A stretch of DNA of 64,000 nucleotides from Holdemania sp. Marseille-P2844 (GTDB lineage Bacteria > Bacillota_I > Bacilli_A > Erysipelotrichales > Erysipelotrichaceae). Shown one piece after another: positions 45,583 through 54,049 of this stretch (positions within the stretch are counted from its first letter, which is position 1; each line of letters starts with the position of its first letter). The DNA is taken from contig NZ_LT635452.1 of NCBI RefSeq assembly GCF_900120005.1, positions 124,001-188,000 on the forward strand. The letters run 5' to 3'. The position numbers were made by a program, and so were the translations under genes. The notes under the pieces are model-generated. The model had not been told where the DNA came from and searched no databases. It worked only from the letters and a program-made list of their open reading frames with translations.

Positions 45583-45610
45583 TTGAATTGGAGGGGATCT
45601 TGAGTATAAT
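45583..45610 (+). promoter_or_regulatory. Promoter of the pantothenate/CoA gene block
   Basis: TTGAAT (45583-45588) and TATAAT (45605-45610) are 16 bp apart. The message would have an untranslated leader of about 140 nt before the ECF gene; no known riboswitch fold was recognised. Confidence 0.65.
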
Positions 45611-45754
45611 AAAAATGAATTCCCACAATCCGGATTGTCACCTCGCAAGGAGATCGTAACGGACTTCTATCCGATGGATGGCATTTTGGCAGGGATTCTC
45701 GAATTTCAGTACGTTGCATCCCGGGAAGGGAGTGACAGGAGGAAAACAGAAAAT

Positions 45755-46396
45755 ATGAAATCGAAACAGAAGACGAAGAACATGGTGCTGCTGGCGTTGT
45801 TCGGCTGCATCGAAATTGTGCTGATGCTGACGCCGTTAGGCTACATTCCGATCGGTCCGGTGCGGGCGACGACGCTGCATATTCCGGTCATTCTGGCAGG
45901 AGTTCTGATGGGGCCGAAAGCCGGGAGCGCAATCGGCTTGATCTTCGGGATCAGCAGTGTGATTGTCAACACCCTGACGCCGACGGTGACCTCGTTTGTC
46001 TTTTCACCGTTTTACTCGGTTGGCGAATTTCACGGCGGATTGGCGAGTTTGATCATTGCGATCGGACCGCGGGTTTTGTTGGGCTGGCTGGCCGGTGTGT
46101 TGTTTACCTTGCTGATGAAAACGACGAAGAAGATCAATGTCAGTCTGATTCTGGCAGCGCTGATCAGTACGTTGACGCATACGGCTCTGGTCATGCTGGG
46201 GATTTATGTTTTCTTCGGCTCGGCGTATGCCGCGGTAAAAGGGGTTGCGCTGTCAGGGTTGGCGGCGTTGTTGCTGGGCGTGGTCATGACGAACGGACTT
46301 TTGGAAATGGCGATCGGCGCTGTGATTGTCCTCGCGGTCGGCCGGGCTCTGCTGCCGCTAACAAAAGGGAAGATGAAAAAGCCAGCTGGGGAATGA
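45755..46396 (+). CDS. ECF transporter S component, probably for pantothenate
   Basis: 213 aa, about six membrane helices. The beginning (LFGCIEIVLMLTPLGYIPIG, then VRATTLHIPVILAGVLMGPK) is the substrate-binding S-component fold of energy-coupling-factor vitamin transporters. The A/T energising module is encoded elsewhere. Immediately downstream are coaBC and coaX, so the likely substrate is pantothenate (PanT-like); this is inferred from context. The start at 45755 has AGGAGG 11 bp upstream. Confidence 0.82.
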   Translation: MKSKQKTKNMVLLALFGCIEIVLMLTPLGYIPIGPVRATTLHIPVILAGVLMGPKAGSAIGLIFGISSVIVNTLTPTVTSFVFSPFYSVGEFHGGLASLIIAIGPRVLLGWLAGVLFTLLMKTTKKINVSLILAALISTLTHTALVMLGIYVFFGSAYAAVKGVALSGLAALLLGVVMTNGLLEMAIGAVIVLAVGRALLPLTKGKMKKPAGE

Positions 46397-46487
46397 TCGT
46401 AATCATTAAAGACATAGATCCGTTGAGGCATCAGCCTAAGAGTTTGATGAAAAAGAAAAAACCGTTTCTGACGGCAGGGAGGAACTG

Positions 46488-47690
46488 ATGAAGAAAACTG
46501 TGATTTTAGGCGTCACCGGCGGCATTGCCGCGTACAAAGCGGCACAGCTGACAAGTGATTTAAAAAAGAGGGATTTGGACGTTCACGTGATCATGACCCG
46601 CAATGCGACGGAGTTTGTCAGCCCGCTGACTTTTGAAACGCTGAGCGGTCATCGAGTCAGTGTGGATACATTTGATCGGAATTTCGAATATCATGTTCAG
46701 CACGTCTCCCTGGCGAAACAGGCGGATGTGTTTGTGATCGCTCCAGCGACGGCGAATGTGATCGCCAAACTGGCTCAGGGACTGGCGGACGATATGCTGA
46801 CGACGACTTTTCTGGCCTGCAGCTGCACGAAAATCATCTGCCCGGCGATGAATACCGGAATGCTGGAAAATCCGGCGACGCAGGAAAATCTGCGGTTGTT
46901 GAAGGCGCGGGGAATGCGGATTGTAGAGGCGGACAGCGGTTTACTGGCGTGCGGCGACGTCGGCAAAGGGAGGCTGGCGCCATTGGATGTGATCGAGGAT
47001 GAGATTGAACAGGCTTTGATCACGGAGAAGCCGCTGGCAGGATTGAAGGTGCTGGTCAGTGCCGGGCCGACCCAGGAGGCTTTGGATCCGGTCCGGTATC
47101 TGACGAATCATTCCAGTGGAAAAATGGGATATGCGATTGCCAAAGCTGCGCGGAACTGGGGCGCGGAGGTTACGTTAGTCCATGGTCCGACCGCTTTGCC
47201 TGCTTTGCGCGGGGTAGAGGACCAGCCGGTGACTTCCGCACAGGCGATGGCCGAAGCTGTGTTCAGCCGGGCTTCCGAATCAGATCTGATTATCAAAGCG
47301 GCGGCGGTGGCGGATTATACGCCGGTGGAAACGGCTTCGGAAAAAATAAAAAAGACAGATGGGGAATTCCAGCTGACATTAAAGCGAACGCAGGATATCC
47401 TGAAAGCCGTAGGCGAGAGAAAGCGGAGTGATCAGGTATTGTGCGGCTTCGCGATGGAAACCGAGCAGCTGTTAGCGCGGGCGCGTACAAAGTTGGCATC
47501 CAAGCATGCTGATCTGATCGTCGCGAACGACCTGCGGGAAAGTGGAGCTGGCTTTGGAATCGATACAAACCGGGTCACGGTGATCACCGCCCAGGGGGAA
47601 GAAACGCTGCCGCTTATGCGCAAGGAAGATCTGGCCTATGAGCTGCTGAAGCGTTGTCTGGTAATCTTGAAAGAGAAAAGGGAGAAATAG
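46488..47690 (+). CDS. coaBC: Bifunctional phosphopantothenoylcysteine decarboxylase/synthase
   Basis: 400 aa. The N-terminal flavoprotein decarboxylase domain (CoaC) has GVTGGIAAYKAAQL, the active His in HVQHVSLAKQAD, the substrate clamp PAMNTGMLENP and Cys in LACGDVGKGRL. The C-terminal CTP-dependent synthetase (CoaB) begins near VLVSAGPTQEALDPVRYLTN, then HSSGKMGYAIA, with SEKIKK supplying the conserved Lys. Both steps build 4'-phosphopantetheine for CoA. Forms an operon with coaX (3-bp gap). Confidence 0.96.
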   Translation: MKKTVILGVTGGIAAYKAAQLTSDLKKRDLDVHVIMTRNATEFVSPLTFETLSGHRVSVDTFDRNFEYHVQHVSLAKQADVFVIAPATANVIAKLAQGLADDMLTTTFLACSCTKIICPAMNTGMLENPATQENLRLLKARGMRIVEADSGLLACGDVGKGRLAPLDVIEDEIEQALITEKPLAGLKVLVSAGPTQEALDPVRYLTNHSSGKMGYAIAKAARNWGAEVTLVHGPTALPALRGVEDQPVTSAQAMAEAVFSRASESDLIIKAAAVADYTPVETASEKIKKTDGEFQLTLKRTQDILKAVGERKRSDQVLCGFAMETEQLLARARTKLASKHADLIVANDLRESGAGFGIDTNRVTVITAQGEETLPLMRKEDLAYELLKRCLVILKEKREK

Positions 47691-47693
47691 CCT

Positions 47694-48476
47694 ATGTTGA
47701 TGACTTTGGATGTTGGGAATACCAATATCACAGTCGGCGTGTTTGATCATGACGACTTAAAAGCGACATTTCGGATGACGACGAAAACGCCGCGGACTTC
47801 GGATGAATTGGGAATGGTATTGTGGACGATGTTGTCAACCCGGTTAATTGACAGTTCCCTGATTCACGACGTCGTAATTTCCAGCGTTGTTCCCAAAATC
47901 ATGCATTCTTTGGAAAGTGCGGTGATTAAATATTTTCATTGTACACCGCTCATCATTGGCCCGGGTGTCAAAACAGGAATTTCCGTGAATTCAGAAAATC
48001 CGAAAGAAGTGGGGGCCGACCGGATTGTGAACGTCGCGGCTGCTTATCACTTGTATCATCAGGCGTGTCTGGTCATTGATTTCGGTACGGCCACGACCTA
48101 TGACTATATTTCCGGCAAAGGGGTGTTTGAATATACTGTGATTTCACCTGGAATTGAGATTGCAGCCCAGGCTTTGTGGTCGATGACGGCGAAATTACCG
48201 GAAATTGAGATTATCAAGCCGGAGCGTGTTTTAGCAAAAAATACTGTTTCAGGAATGCAGTCGGGGTTGGTCTATGGTTATATTGGACAGGTAGAATATC
48301 TTGTGCGTCGGATTAAAGAGGAACTAAACCAGCCGCAGCTGAAAGTGATTGCCACGGGAGGGTTGGGCCGTATTTTGGTGAAGGAAACGAACTGCATTGA
48401 TGAATATGATCCGGATTTGGCGTTTAAGGGAATGAAGATTATTTATGATAAAAATCAGAAGGGGAATCGGGAATGA
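47694..48476 (+). CDS. coaX: Type III pantothenate kinase
   Basis: 260 aa, ASKHA fold. LDVGNTNITVGVF binds phosphate; VGADRIVNVAAAYHLYH and LVIDFGTATTYDYI are the type III kinase signatures. It catalyses the first step of CoA synthesis and needs a monovalent cation. Its stop overlaps the maf start (ATGA). Pantothenate uptake, phosphorylation and the next two steps are thus in one operon. Confidence 0.96.
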   Translation: MLMTLDVGNTNITVGVFDHDDLKATFRMTTKTPRTSDELGMVLWTMLSTRLIDSSLIHDVVISSVVPKIMHSLESAVIKYFHCTPLIIGPGVKTGISVNSENPKEVGADRIVNVAAAYHLYHQACLVIDFGTATTYDYISGKGVFEYTVISPGIEIAAQALWSMTAKLPEIEIIKPERVLAKNTVSGMQSGLVYGYIGQVEYLVRRIKEELNQPQLKVIATGGLGRILVKETNCIDEYDPDLAFKGMKIIYDKNQKGNRE

Positions 48477-49036
48477 AGCGTGAATTAATTCTTGCGAGTC
48501 AGTCGCCGCGCCGGCGAGAGCTTTTGGAACGTTGCCATATTCCGTTTCGCGTCGAGGTTGCGGATATTGATGAAGCATTGAATTCGGATATTCCGCTGGA
48601 AGCGGCGATGGAGGAGTTGGCGTGGCGAAAAGCGTACACTGTGTTTGAACGATATCCGGAAGCGGTAGTGATCGGTGCGGATACGATCGTGGTGCTGGAG
48701 CGGCAGATTTTAGGGAAACCTGAAGATGCGGAAGAGGCGAAAGCGATGCTTACACGGTTATCGGGGAAAACGCACCAGGTTATGACCGGCGTATGTTTGC
48801 TTTCCGCTGATCAGAGGATTTGTTTCTGCGATGTGAGTGATGTGGAATTTTATCCATTAACGGCAGAGGAGATTGAAGCTTATGTAGCGACGGGCGAGCC
48901 GTTGGATAAAGCGGGGGCGTATGGAATTCAGGGAGAGGGATTTTTTCTGGTGAAGAGAATTATTGGTGATTTTTACTCAATTATGGGATTCCCGGTTGCG
49001 CGTGTCCTGCGAGCTTTGAAAAAATTTGATTTCTGA
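48473..49036 (+). CDS. maf: Maf-family nucleotide pyrophosphatase
   Basis: 187 aa. LILASQSPRRRELLERCHIP is the Maf signature; ADIDEALN, AVVIGADTIVVLE with LGKPEDAEEA, and DKAGAYGIQGEGFFLVKRI complete it. Maf proteins hydrolyse non-canonical or excess nucleotides (dTTP/UTP) and are linked to septum control. Four-base overlap with coaX; last gene of the CoA block. Confidence 0.95.
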   Translation: MKRELILASQSPRRRELLERCHIPFRVEVADIDEALNSDIPLEAAMEELAWRKAYTVFERYPEAVVIGADTIVVLERQILGKPEDAEEAKAMLTRLSGKTHQVMTGVCLLSADQRICFCDVSDVEFYPLTAEEIEAYVATGEPLDKAGAYGIQGEGFFLVKRIIGDFYSIMGFPVARVLRALKKFDF

Positions 49037-49086
49037 AAAAAGACTGTTGCATTTTTTATAAGTAACTGATATTATATTAAATGCCT

Positions 49087-49160
49087 GCCGATATAGTTCA
49101 ATGGTAAAACGGAGCAATGGTAATGCTCAGTTCCCAGTTCAATTCTGGGTATCGGCACCA
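49087..49160 (+). tRNA. tRNA-Thr (GGT)
   Basis: 74 nt with encoded CCA. Acceptor GCCGATA/TATCGGC; anticodon GGT in GAGCA-ATGGTAA-TGCTC; T-loop GTTCAATTC. Isolated from the main tRNA cluster and followed by a terminator. Confidence 0.9.
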
Positions 49161-49170
49161 GTTAACGATA

Positions 49171-49194
49171 AAGCCCTTAGTTAAGGGCTTTTTT
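49171..49194 (+). terminator. Terminator of tRNA-Thr
   Basis: AAGCCCTTA at 49171-49179 pairs with TAAGGGCTT at 49182-49190, followed by T residues. Confidence 0.85.
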
Positions 49195-49581
49195 GATTCC
49201 TTAGTTTTCCATTCGTACCAAAATCGTACCACTTTTTGAATTTTTATGATTTTGGTCGATGTTTTGAGTTTTTATGAATAATGGGGTTGAATATAGACAA
49301 TCGTGTTGGTTTCATGGTTGTCGGAGTTTTGATTTTTCAAGTTCTGCTAGCTGAACTCTTTTGTTTAAGTTATTGATTTACTTTTTTGTAAAGCAGATTA
49401 GCGGAGCAATTTAATAATAACCGATACAATGTTTGACATGAGTTTTCCAATAAAACATTTCTGTGTTGGAGCAAATCTTACTTATTCTTAAGCGAGACTT
49501 TTTTGTTCAATCTAATTAATTCACATGATTTGAAAAAGTTTTAATTCATACGCTGCTTGTGCTCAGAAACTGATATTTATA
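49195..49581. other. AT-rich gap between tRNA-Thr and CRISPR array 1
   Basis: 387 bases without a gene. TCGTACCA occurs twice, at 49213-49220 and 49224-49231, just behind the tRNA terminator. Paired motifs of this kind are found at tRNA integration sites of tyrosine recombinases; here no integrase remains. This is the trailer side of array 1. Confidence 0.4.
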
Positions 49582-49953
49582 ATTTCAATCCACGCACCGC
49601 GTGAGCGATGCGAACTCTACAGACCAATCTTCACCATCGTAGTTAACGGATTTCAATCCACGCACCGCGTGAGCGATGCGAACCTCAACGGGCGTCATGA
49701 GTGTTTCCGCAGCTATGATTTCAATCCACGCACCGCGTGAGCGATGCGAACTCAAAGTTTATGAGATCGTCATTATCAACAAAAGATTTCAATCCACGCA
49801 CCGCGTGAGCGATGCGAACTTGCAGATAATCCCACGCCGCTCCGGCGGCCCTATTTCAATCCACGCACCGCGTGAGCGATGCGAACAGAATTGCTTTATA
49901 ACTGTATTGGCAATGAGTTATTTCAATCCACGCACCGCGTGAGCGATGCGAAC
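49582..49953 (-). CRISPR. CRISPR array 1 (type I-C-like), 6 repeats
   Basis: Six identical 34-nt repeats start at 49582, 49650, 49718, 49786, 49853 and 49920, with five spacers of 33-34 nt. On the transcribed minus strand the repeat begins GTTCGCATCGCTCACGCGG and ends GTGGATTGAAAT. It has one extra T after the first G compared with array 2. The hairpin GCATCGC/GCGGTGC is unchanged. The leader is on the right (49954-50102), so the newest spacer is at the right end, next to the leader. Confidence 0.97.
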
Positions 49954-50102
49954 CGCAAATAAGAAACTCAATGACTTTTACTTGTTTCCTATTTCAATTC
50001 TATGATAAACAATCTTGGATACACTTGCAATATTTCCTTCAATTTTCACATCTTTCCGGTGCGAACCTCCCTGGATTTTCATGTTCACTTCTGGTTCGCA
50101 CC
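49954..50102 (-). promoter_or_regulatory. Leader of CRISPR array 1
   Basis: About 90% identical, as reverse complement, to the leader of array 2. Distal inverted repeat: GTGCGAAC (50059-50066) and GTTCGCAC (50094-50101), 27 nt apart. Proximal inverted repeat: AAATAAGAAAC (49957-49967) and GTTTCCTATTT (49984-49994), 16 nt apart, one arm 3 bp from the first repeat. Similarity to leader 2 stops at the distal repeat. Confidence 0.8.
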
Positions 50103-50148
50103 AGAATATCCTCAATTTTTATTGAAAATATTCATTACTAATTTTAGG

Positions 50149-50189
50149 AAAAGGCCAGGTTTGTCTCCAATAAGACATTCCTGACCTTT
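50149..50189 (-). terminator. Terminator of the HemN-like gene
   Basis: Arms around AAAGGCCAGG and CCTGACCTTT with inner TGTCT/AGACA; the minus strand continues into TTTTCCTAAAATT. It lies between the HemN-like gene and leader 1. Confidence 0.6.
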
Positions 50190-50197
50190 ATCAGTTT

Positions 50198-51280
50198 TTA
50201 ATAATAAGCATCATTCAATAAGCTAAACCAGAAAGTTCCCAATCCTTCAGCGGATAAAGATAATTTTCCTTCTCGATTGATAAGACATTCCTGACGTATA
50301 AAAGAATCAATTTCACTTTGTATACACTCTGTATATCCTTCAGCGGCAGCTTGCTGGTCCAATAATAACTGCCCGCGAAGTTTTCGCATAGCCATTTCTT
50401 CCGAAGATAAAGCCTGAGGATTTTCAATTAACTGCTGACAATTATCAGCTTCCTTTATATAAGTTTCCAAGTTTCGTGTGTTCCTGTACTGATAACCATC
50501 AAAGCATGAATAAGCATCTAAACCAAAGCCAACAACCTCGCCTTGCAACCATAATTGACTTAAGAACTGATCTTGGCACTCCTTTTTACAATAAAGTCCT
50601 GGCGCATAAGCAATCCACCCCTGCTCTTTTAAATACGCATCTGTGGAAAGTAACATTCGACGCTGTAATTTTTGATCAGCTTGTCCTCTTGGTCCTAAAT
50701 ACGGCCGCAGCATCAGATGATCCGGCTCCATTTCCAAACAAGAACGCAATGTGCGCTTTAAAGAAACAAACGTCTGTCCAGGAATTCCCAGATCTAATAC
50801 CATAGAAACATTATTAACCCGGAATTTATCCAAAAATAAGACCGCATTTTGAACATCCGACAGGATAAACGGAACTTTCAATGTCAGCAATTCTCGTGGT
50901 TGCAGCGAATGAACTCTTAGTTGGAAACGAGTAGGCTGTCCATGATTCAATTCACTTAATAAAGGGACACATACGGTATTGGGCAACGTTTCAATGCTCA
51001 CCTCGCAGAAATCCGCTAGCCGATATTCCTGCCGAATTTGATGCAATAACATTCCTAATTTATCCGCGTTCATGATCGTTGGATATCCAGCAAACTTTAC
51101 TGCAGTAAAAGTAACATCTTGAAAATCAGCCACAGCACTGTGGATCTCACGGCTCAACGCTTCCACATAATCCAGCTTAGTTTGTGAATCCCCAAGAATC
51201 TGAAAAGGATGCGCTAAGTTTTCTTCCTGCAGACAGAATGGAAAATTGATCGCCATGACCATCGTTTTGTTTGTATTCAT
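50198..51280 (-). CDS. HemN/HemW-like protein lacking the radical-SAM cysteines
   Basis: 360 aa, intact frame. The overall pattern (AINFPFCLQEENLAHPF, DYVEALSREIHSAVADFQDV, CEVSIETLPNTVCVPLLSEL, VVGFGLDAYSCFDGYQYRNT and a C-terminal HemN-type region) resembles coproporphyrinogen dehydrogenase/HemW. The CxxxCxxC cluster motif reads Cys16-Glu20-Ala23, so a 4Fe-4S radical-SAM centre cannot form. It may be a heme-binding or regulatory derivative rather than an enzyme. It lies between two CRISPR leaders. AGGAGAGG precedes the start. Confidence 0.62.
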   Translation of the reverse strand: MNTNKTMVMAINFPFCLQEENLAHPFQILGDSQTKLDYVEALSREIHSAVADFQDVTFTAVKFAGYPTIMNADKLGMLLHQIRQEYRLADFCEVSIETLPNTVCVPLLSELNHGQPTRFQLRVHSLQPRELLTLKVPFILSDVQNAVLFLDKFRVNNVSMVLDLGIPGQTFVSLKRTLRSCLEMEPDHLMLRPYLGPRGQADQKLQRRMLLSTDAYLKEQGWIAYAPGLYCKKECQDQFLSQLWLQGEVVGFGLDAYSCFDGYQYRNTRNLETYIKEADNCQQLIENPQALSSEEMAMRKLRGQLLLDQQAAAEGYTECIQSEIDSFIRQECLINREGKLSLSAEGLGTFWFSLLNDAYY

Positions 51281-51487
51281 CTATCAAAAATCCTCTCCTA
51301 TTTTCTTTTCGTTCATTATATCACGAATTGCCACTGAAAAAAGAAGATCACGATTTTCAATCAGTCGCTAAAAATGTTCAAATAGTCTTTGTACGAGAAT
51401 CTGCTTTTCTGAATCCGGATTGTTTGGTCTCTGAAATTACGGGATGATAACGTAAAGATTTCACAAGGAAACACAAGGAGGGGAAGG

Positions 51488-51837
51488 ATGATGATCAGAG
51501 TGTCGCTGATAGAAGATTCTCTGCCGGAAATCCAACGCATGGAGGAAATTCTGAATCGGATCCAGCATGATGAAAAGCTAAACTTGCAAATTACTGTATT
51601 TCAGGACGGTGAAAGTTTTTCCTCCATACCTCCGCATTCTTTTGATCTTGCGTTATTGGATATCCAAATGGATAAAATGGATGAAACGCAGGCAGCCGCT
51701 AAAATCAGAAAACAGGATGAGGATCTGATCATTATTTTTATTTCGAATCTTGCCCAATATCCGTTATGCAACACAAAGTAGCTTACAGCGGGGCAAAGGT
51801 TTCCTATCTGATCCATTGCGGTGGTTAGAATACATGG
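51488..51837 (+). pseudogene. Response regulator, truncated
   Basis: A receiver domain of LytTR/AgrA-type regulators: VSLIEDSLPEIQRMEEILNR, phospho-acceptor Asp in LALLDIQMDKMDETQAA, and IIIFISNLAQY. The frame then breaks: the expected continuation appears shifted as KVAYSGAKVSYLIHCGG, followed by a stop at 51830. No DNA-binding domain follows. A 97-aa receiver-only protein could still be made (stop at 51781). Confidence 0.65.
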
Positions 51838-51869
51838 TCATGCAATTCGCAATTCTATAACTATCAGGG

Positions 51870-52972
51870 AAATAATATTAAATTTGTCCACAAATACATT
51901 GTTAAATATATGCAGGAACATGGAGCCGAGTGGTTCTTCGAGCATACCGGTGTTGTCTTAATTCAGGCGGATGACAGGACAGTCATGGGGTTAATTGCAA
52001 GGAATACCGTCGGCGAATACATTAATTCACAGCGAGCAAAGGTGTTATCTTAGCCGCCGGTGACTTCATTGGCGATCCGAAAATGTGCTGAGCTTTACTG
52101 AATGAAGGCATGGAATGGGCAGAGCGTATGGAAAAAGGCTGAAGATTGAGCGAGCACGACGATTCGTGTAGGAATCGGTCATAAAATGGGCTGTTGGGCT
52201 GGCGGCATGATTGAAGATTCCCCGCGTGGATAGATGGCGCTGCGAGGCGGTGTAAGCGGTCCTTGGGGAACCTGTCCGGTGTTGATGCTGAATGTTGAAG
52301 GTACACGTTTCTGCAACGAAGGCGCAATCAGTCAGCTGGGTTCCGTATCTAAACGTCAGCCGGCAGGCTTAGCTTGCTATGTCACGGATGCGAACTGGAG
52401 CGAAACTGTAGCGAAGGCGCCGCTGGATCACGGAGCGCCTAACTTTGGCATGGATGATTTTTACGATGTATTGAAAGCCGATATGGATGCGGTTGAGATC
52501 GGCAATCCGGAAGGCTCGACAGTCACCGGGGCAAATCTGGCAGAACGGAAAATGATGAAGGGTACGGTTTTTGCTGCCAATACGCTGGAAGAATTGGCAG
52601 ACTTGTTAGGTTATGAGGGGGAAGCAAAACAGAATTTTCTTGACAGTATTGCGCATTATAATGAGTTATGCCGAGGGAGATACAGATTATGGCAAAGATA
52701 AAGAATTCATGATCCCGATTGAAAAAGCGCCGTTCTATGGCGGAGCTGGAAATTTAGGTCATGGCGGCAACCCGTCAATGGTTACGTTGTCGGGACTGGT
52801 TACGGATGCCGAACAAAACGTGCTGAATACACAATGGGAAAAGATCGGCAACCTGTATGCGGCGGGTAATTGTTTAGGTGGCCGTTATGGCTTAGGTTAC
52901 AGCACGCCGATGGCAGGCAACTCAGTCGGTATGGCAATGACCCATGGTTGTCTGGCAGGGCATACCTGCTGA
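51870..52972 (+). pseudogene. FAD-binding_2 (fumarate/urocanate reductase-type) flavoprotein relic
   Basis: Recognisable pieces in order: MQEHGAEWFFEHTGVVLIQA, KGVILAAGDFIGDPKM (shifted frame), then an intact stretch from 52234 (GPWGTCPVLMLNVEGTRFCN) to 52701. A further frameshift is followed by SGLVTDAEQNVLNTQWEKIG and NLYAAGNCLGGRYGLGYSTP, ending at 52972. At least two frameshifts and several stops interrupt it, and the N-terminal FAD-binding start is missing. It once encoded an exported or cytosolic reductase of the fumarate reductase family. Confidence 0.82.
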
Positions 52973-52990
52973 AAAAATAGATATGATTTT

Positions 52991-53024
52991 CTCCATTCTG
53001 ACTTTGTTGGGATGGAGTTTTTCT
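52991..53024 (+). terminator. Terminator behind the flavoprotein relic
   Basis: CTCCAT pairs with ATGGAG across a 15-nt loop, followed by TTTTTCTTTTTG. Confidence 0.6.
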
Positions 53025-53042
53025 TTTTGTTTTCCTGCGGAC

Positions 53043-53051
53043 TGTTATAAT
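53043..53051 (+). promoter_or_regulatory. Extended -10 promoter of the nitroreductase
   Basis: TGT-TATAAT (TATAAT at 53046-53051), 22 bp before the start codon. Confidence 0.5.
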
Positions 53052-53073
53052 AAAGAAAAGGGAGGGCCTTAAA

Positions 53074-53901
53074 ATGATGGATGAAAAGCGTATACAGACA
53101 CTTATTCGGGAAGGCCGGCAGTTTTTGCATTGTCAGAGTATTGCAGATCAGGATGATTTTGTATCTGATCAGCAGTTGAAGAAACCGCAGCCGCCACTCG
53201 TGAAGGCTGCGATAAGCGAACAGAGAATAATACTGCCGCATAATTTTGAAGATTTGGATATTGATGGGAATTTTACTGAGATTTTATCAAGACGGCATAG
53301 TTCTCGTGTTTTTACTCAGCAGCCGGTTAGTTTACTTCAGTTATCGTATTTATTATGGGTAAGTCAAGGGGTGAAAGAGATTCGTGGAAAGCGATACGCA
53401 ACATTGCGAACGGTGCCATCCGGCGGTGCTCGTCATGGATTTGAAACGTATTTGATTGTGCGGATGTGCGAGGGATTGGATTGTGGAGTTTATCATTATT
53501 TACCAATGGAGCATGCGCTTGAATTTTTACATAGAATAGATGATGAAGAGCAGATGATTTCGGATTCACTGTGCGGACAGCGCTGGGCGAGCAAAGCGAG
53601 TGTTGTTTTCTATTGGTCGCTAGTAGCCTATCGTTGCGAGTGGCGATATGGGATTCGAGCGCATCGAGTGGCATTGATCGATGTGGGACATGTTGGACAG
53701 AATTTATATCTGGGCTGCGCCGCGCTAAATTTAGGGATTTGCGGGATTGCGGCGTTTGATGATAAAGTTTGCAGTGACATTTTTGGATTGGATAAAGATG
53801 AGGAATTTATTATTTATACTGCACCTGTAGGAACGATTAGTTCTGCGGATATTGAGAAAGAAAAAGGTTTCTATCGATTTGTGGAAGAAGAAGGTCTTTA
53901 A
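53074..53901 (+). CDS. SagB-type nitroreductase-family flavoprotein
   Basis: 275 aa. The FMN-binding nitroreductase fold of the SagB/thiazole-oxidase group is shown by ILSRRHSSRVFTQQPVSLLQ, LSYLLWVSQG, TVPSGGARHGFETYL, VYHYLPMEHALEFL and HVGQNLYLGCAALNLGICGI. SagB enzymes oxidise azolines in peptide natural products, but no cyclodehydratase or precursor gene is seen, so a stand-alone oxidoreductase is likely. AGGGAGGG precedes the ATG. The stop codon ends at 53901, one base before leader 2 begins. Confidence 0.85.
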   Translation: MMDEKRIQTLIREGRQFLHCQSIADQDDFVSDQQLKKPQPPLVKAAISEQRIILPHNFEDLDIDGNFTEILSRRHSSRVFTQQPVSLLQLSYLLWVSQGVKEIRGKRYATLRTVPSGGARHGFETYLIVRMCEGLDCGVYHYLPMEHALEFLHRIDDEEQMISDSLCGQRWASKASVVFYWSLVAYRCEWRYGIRAHRVALIDVGHVGQNLYLGCAALNLGICGIAAFDDKVCSDIFGLDKDEEFIIYTAPVGTISSADIEKEKGFYRFVEEEGL

Positions 53902-54049
53902 GTGCGAACGTGAAGTGAACATAGAAATCCTGGGAGGTTCGCACCGGGAAAATGTGAAAATTAAAGAAAATATTGCAAGTGTATCCAAGATTGTTTATCA
54001 TAGAATCGAAATAGGAAACAAATAGAAGTCATTAAGTTTCTTATTTGCC
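53902..54049 (+). promoter_or_regulatory. Leader of CRISPR array 2
   Basis: Distal inverted repeat GTGCGAAC (53902-53909) and GTTCGCAC (53937-53944), 27 nt apart. Proximal inverted repeat AAATAGGAAAC (54009-54019) and GTTTCTTATTT (54036-54046), 16 nt apart, ending 3 bp before repeat 1. About 90% identical to leader 1 in the opposite orientation. Confidence 0.82.

Noticed and set aside
49676-49942. Open frames inside the CRISPR arrays with repeated ISIHAPRERC or IAHAVRGLK peptides
   Set aside because: These are translations of the CRISPR repeats, not genes. The same applies to the frames at 54300-54906 and 63296-63986.
53074-53901. SagB in a thiazole/oxazole-modified microcin cluster
   Set aside because: No SagC/SagD-like cyclodehydratase, precursor peptide or export genes are adjacent, so a peptide-modification cluster is not supported.
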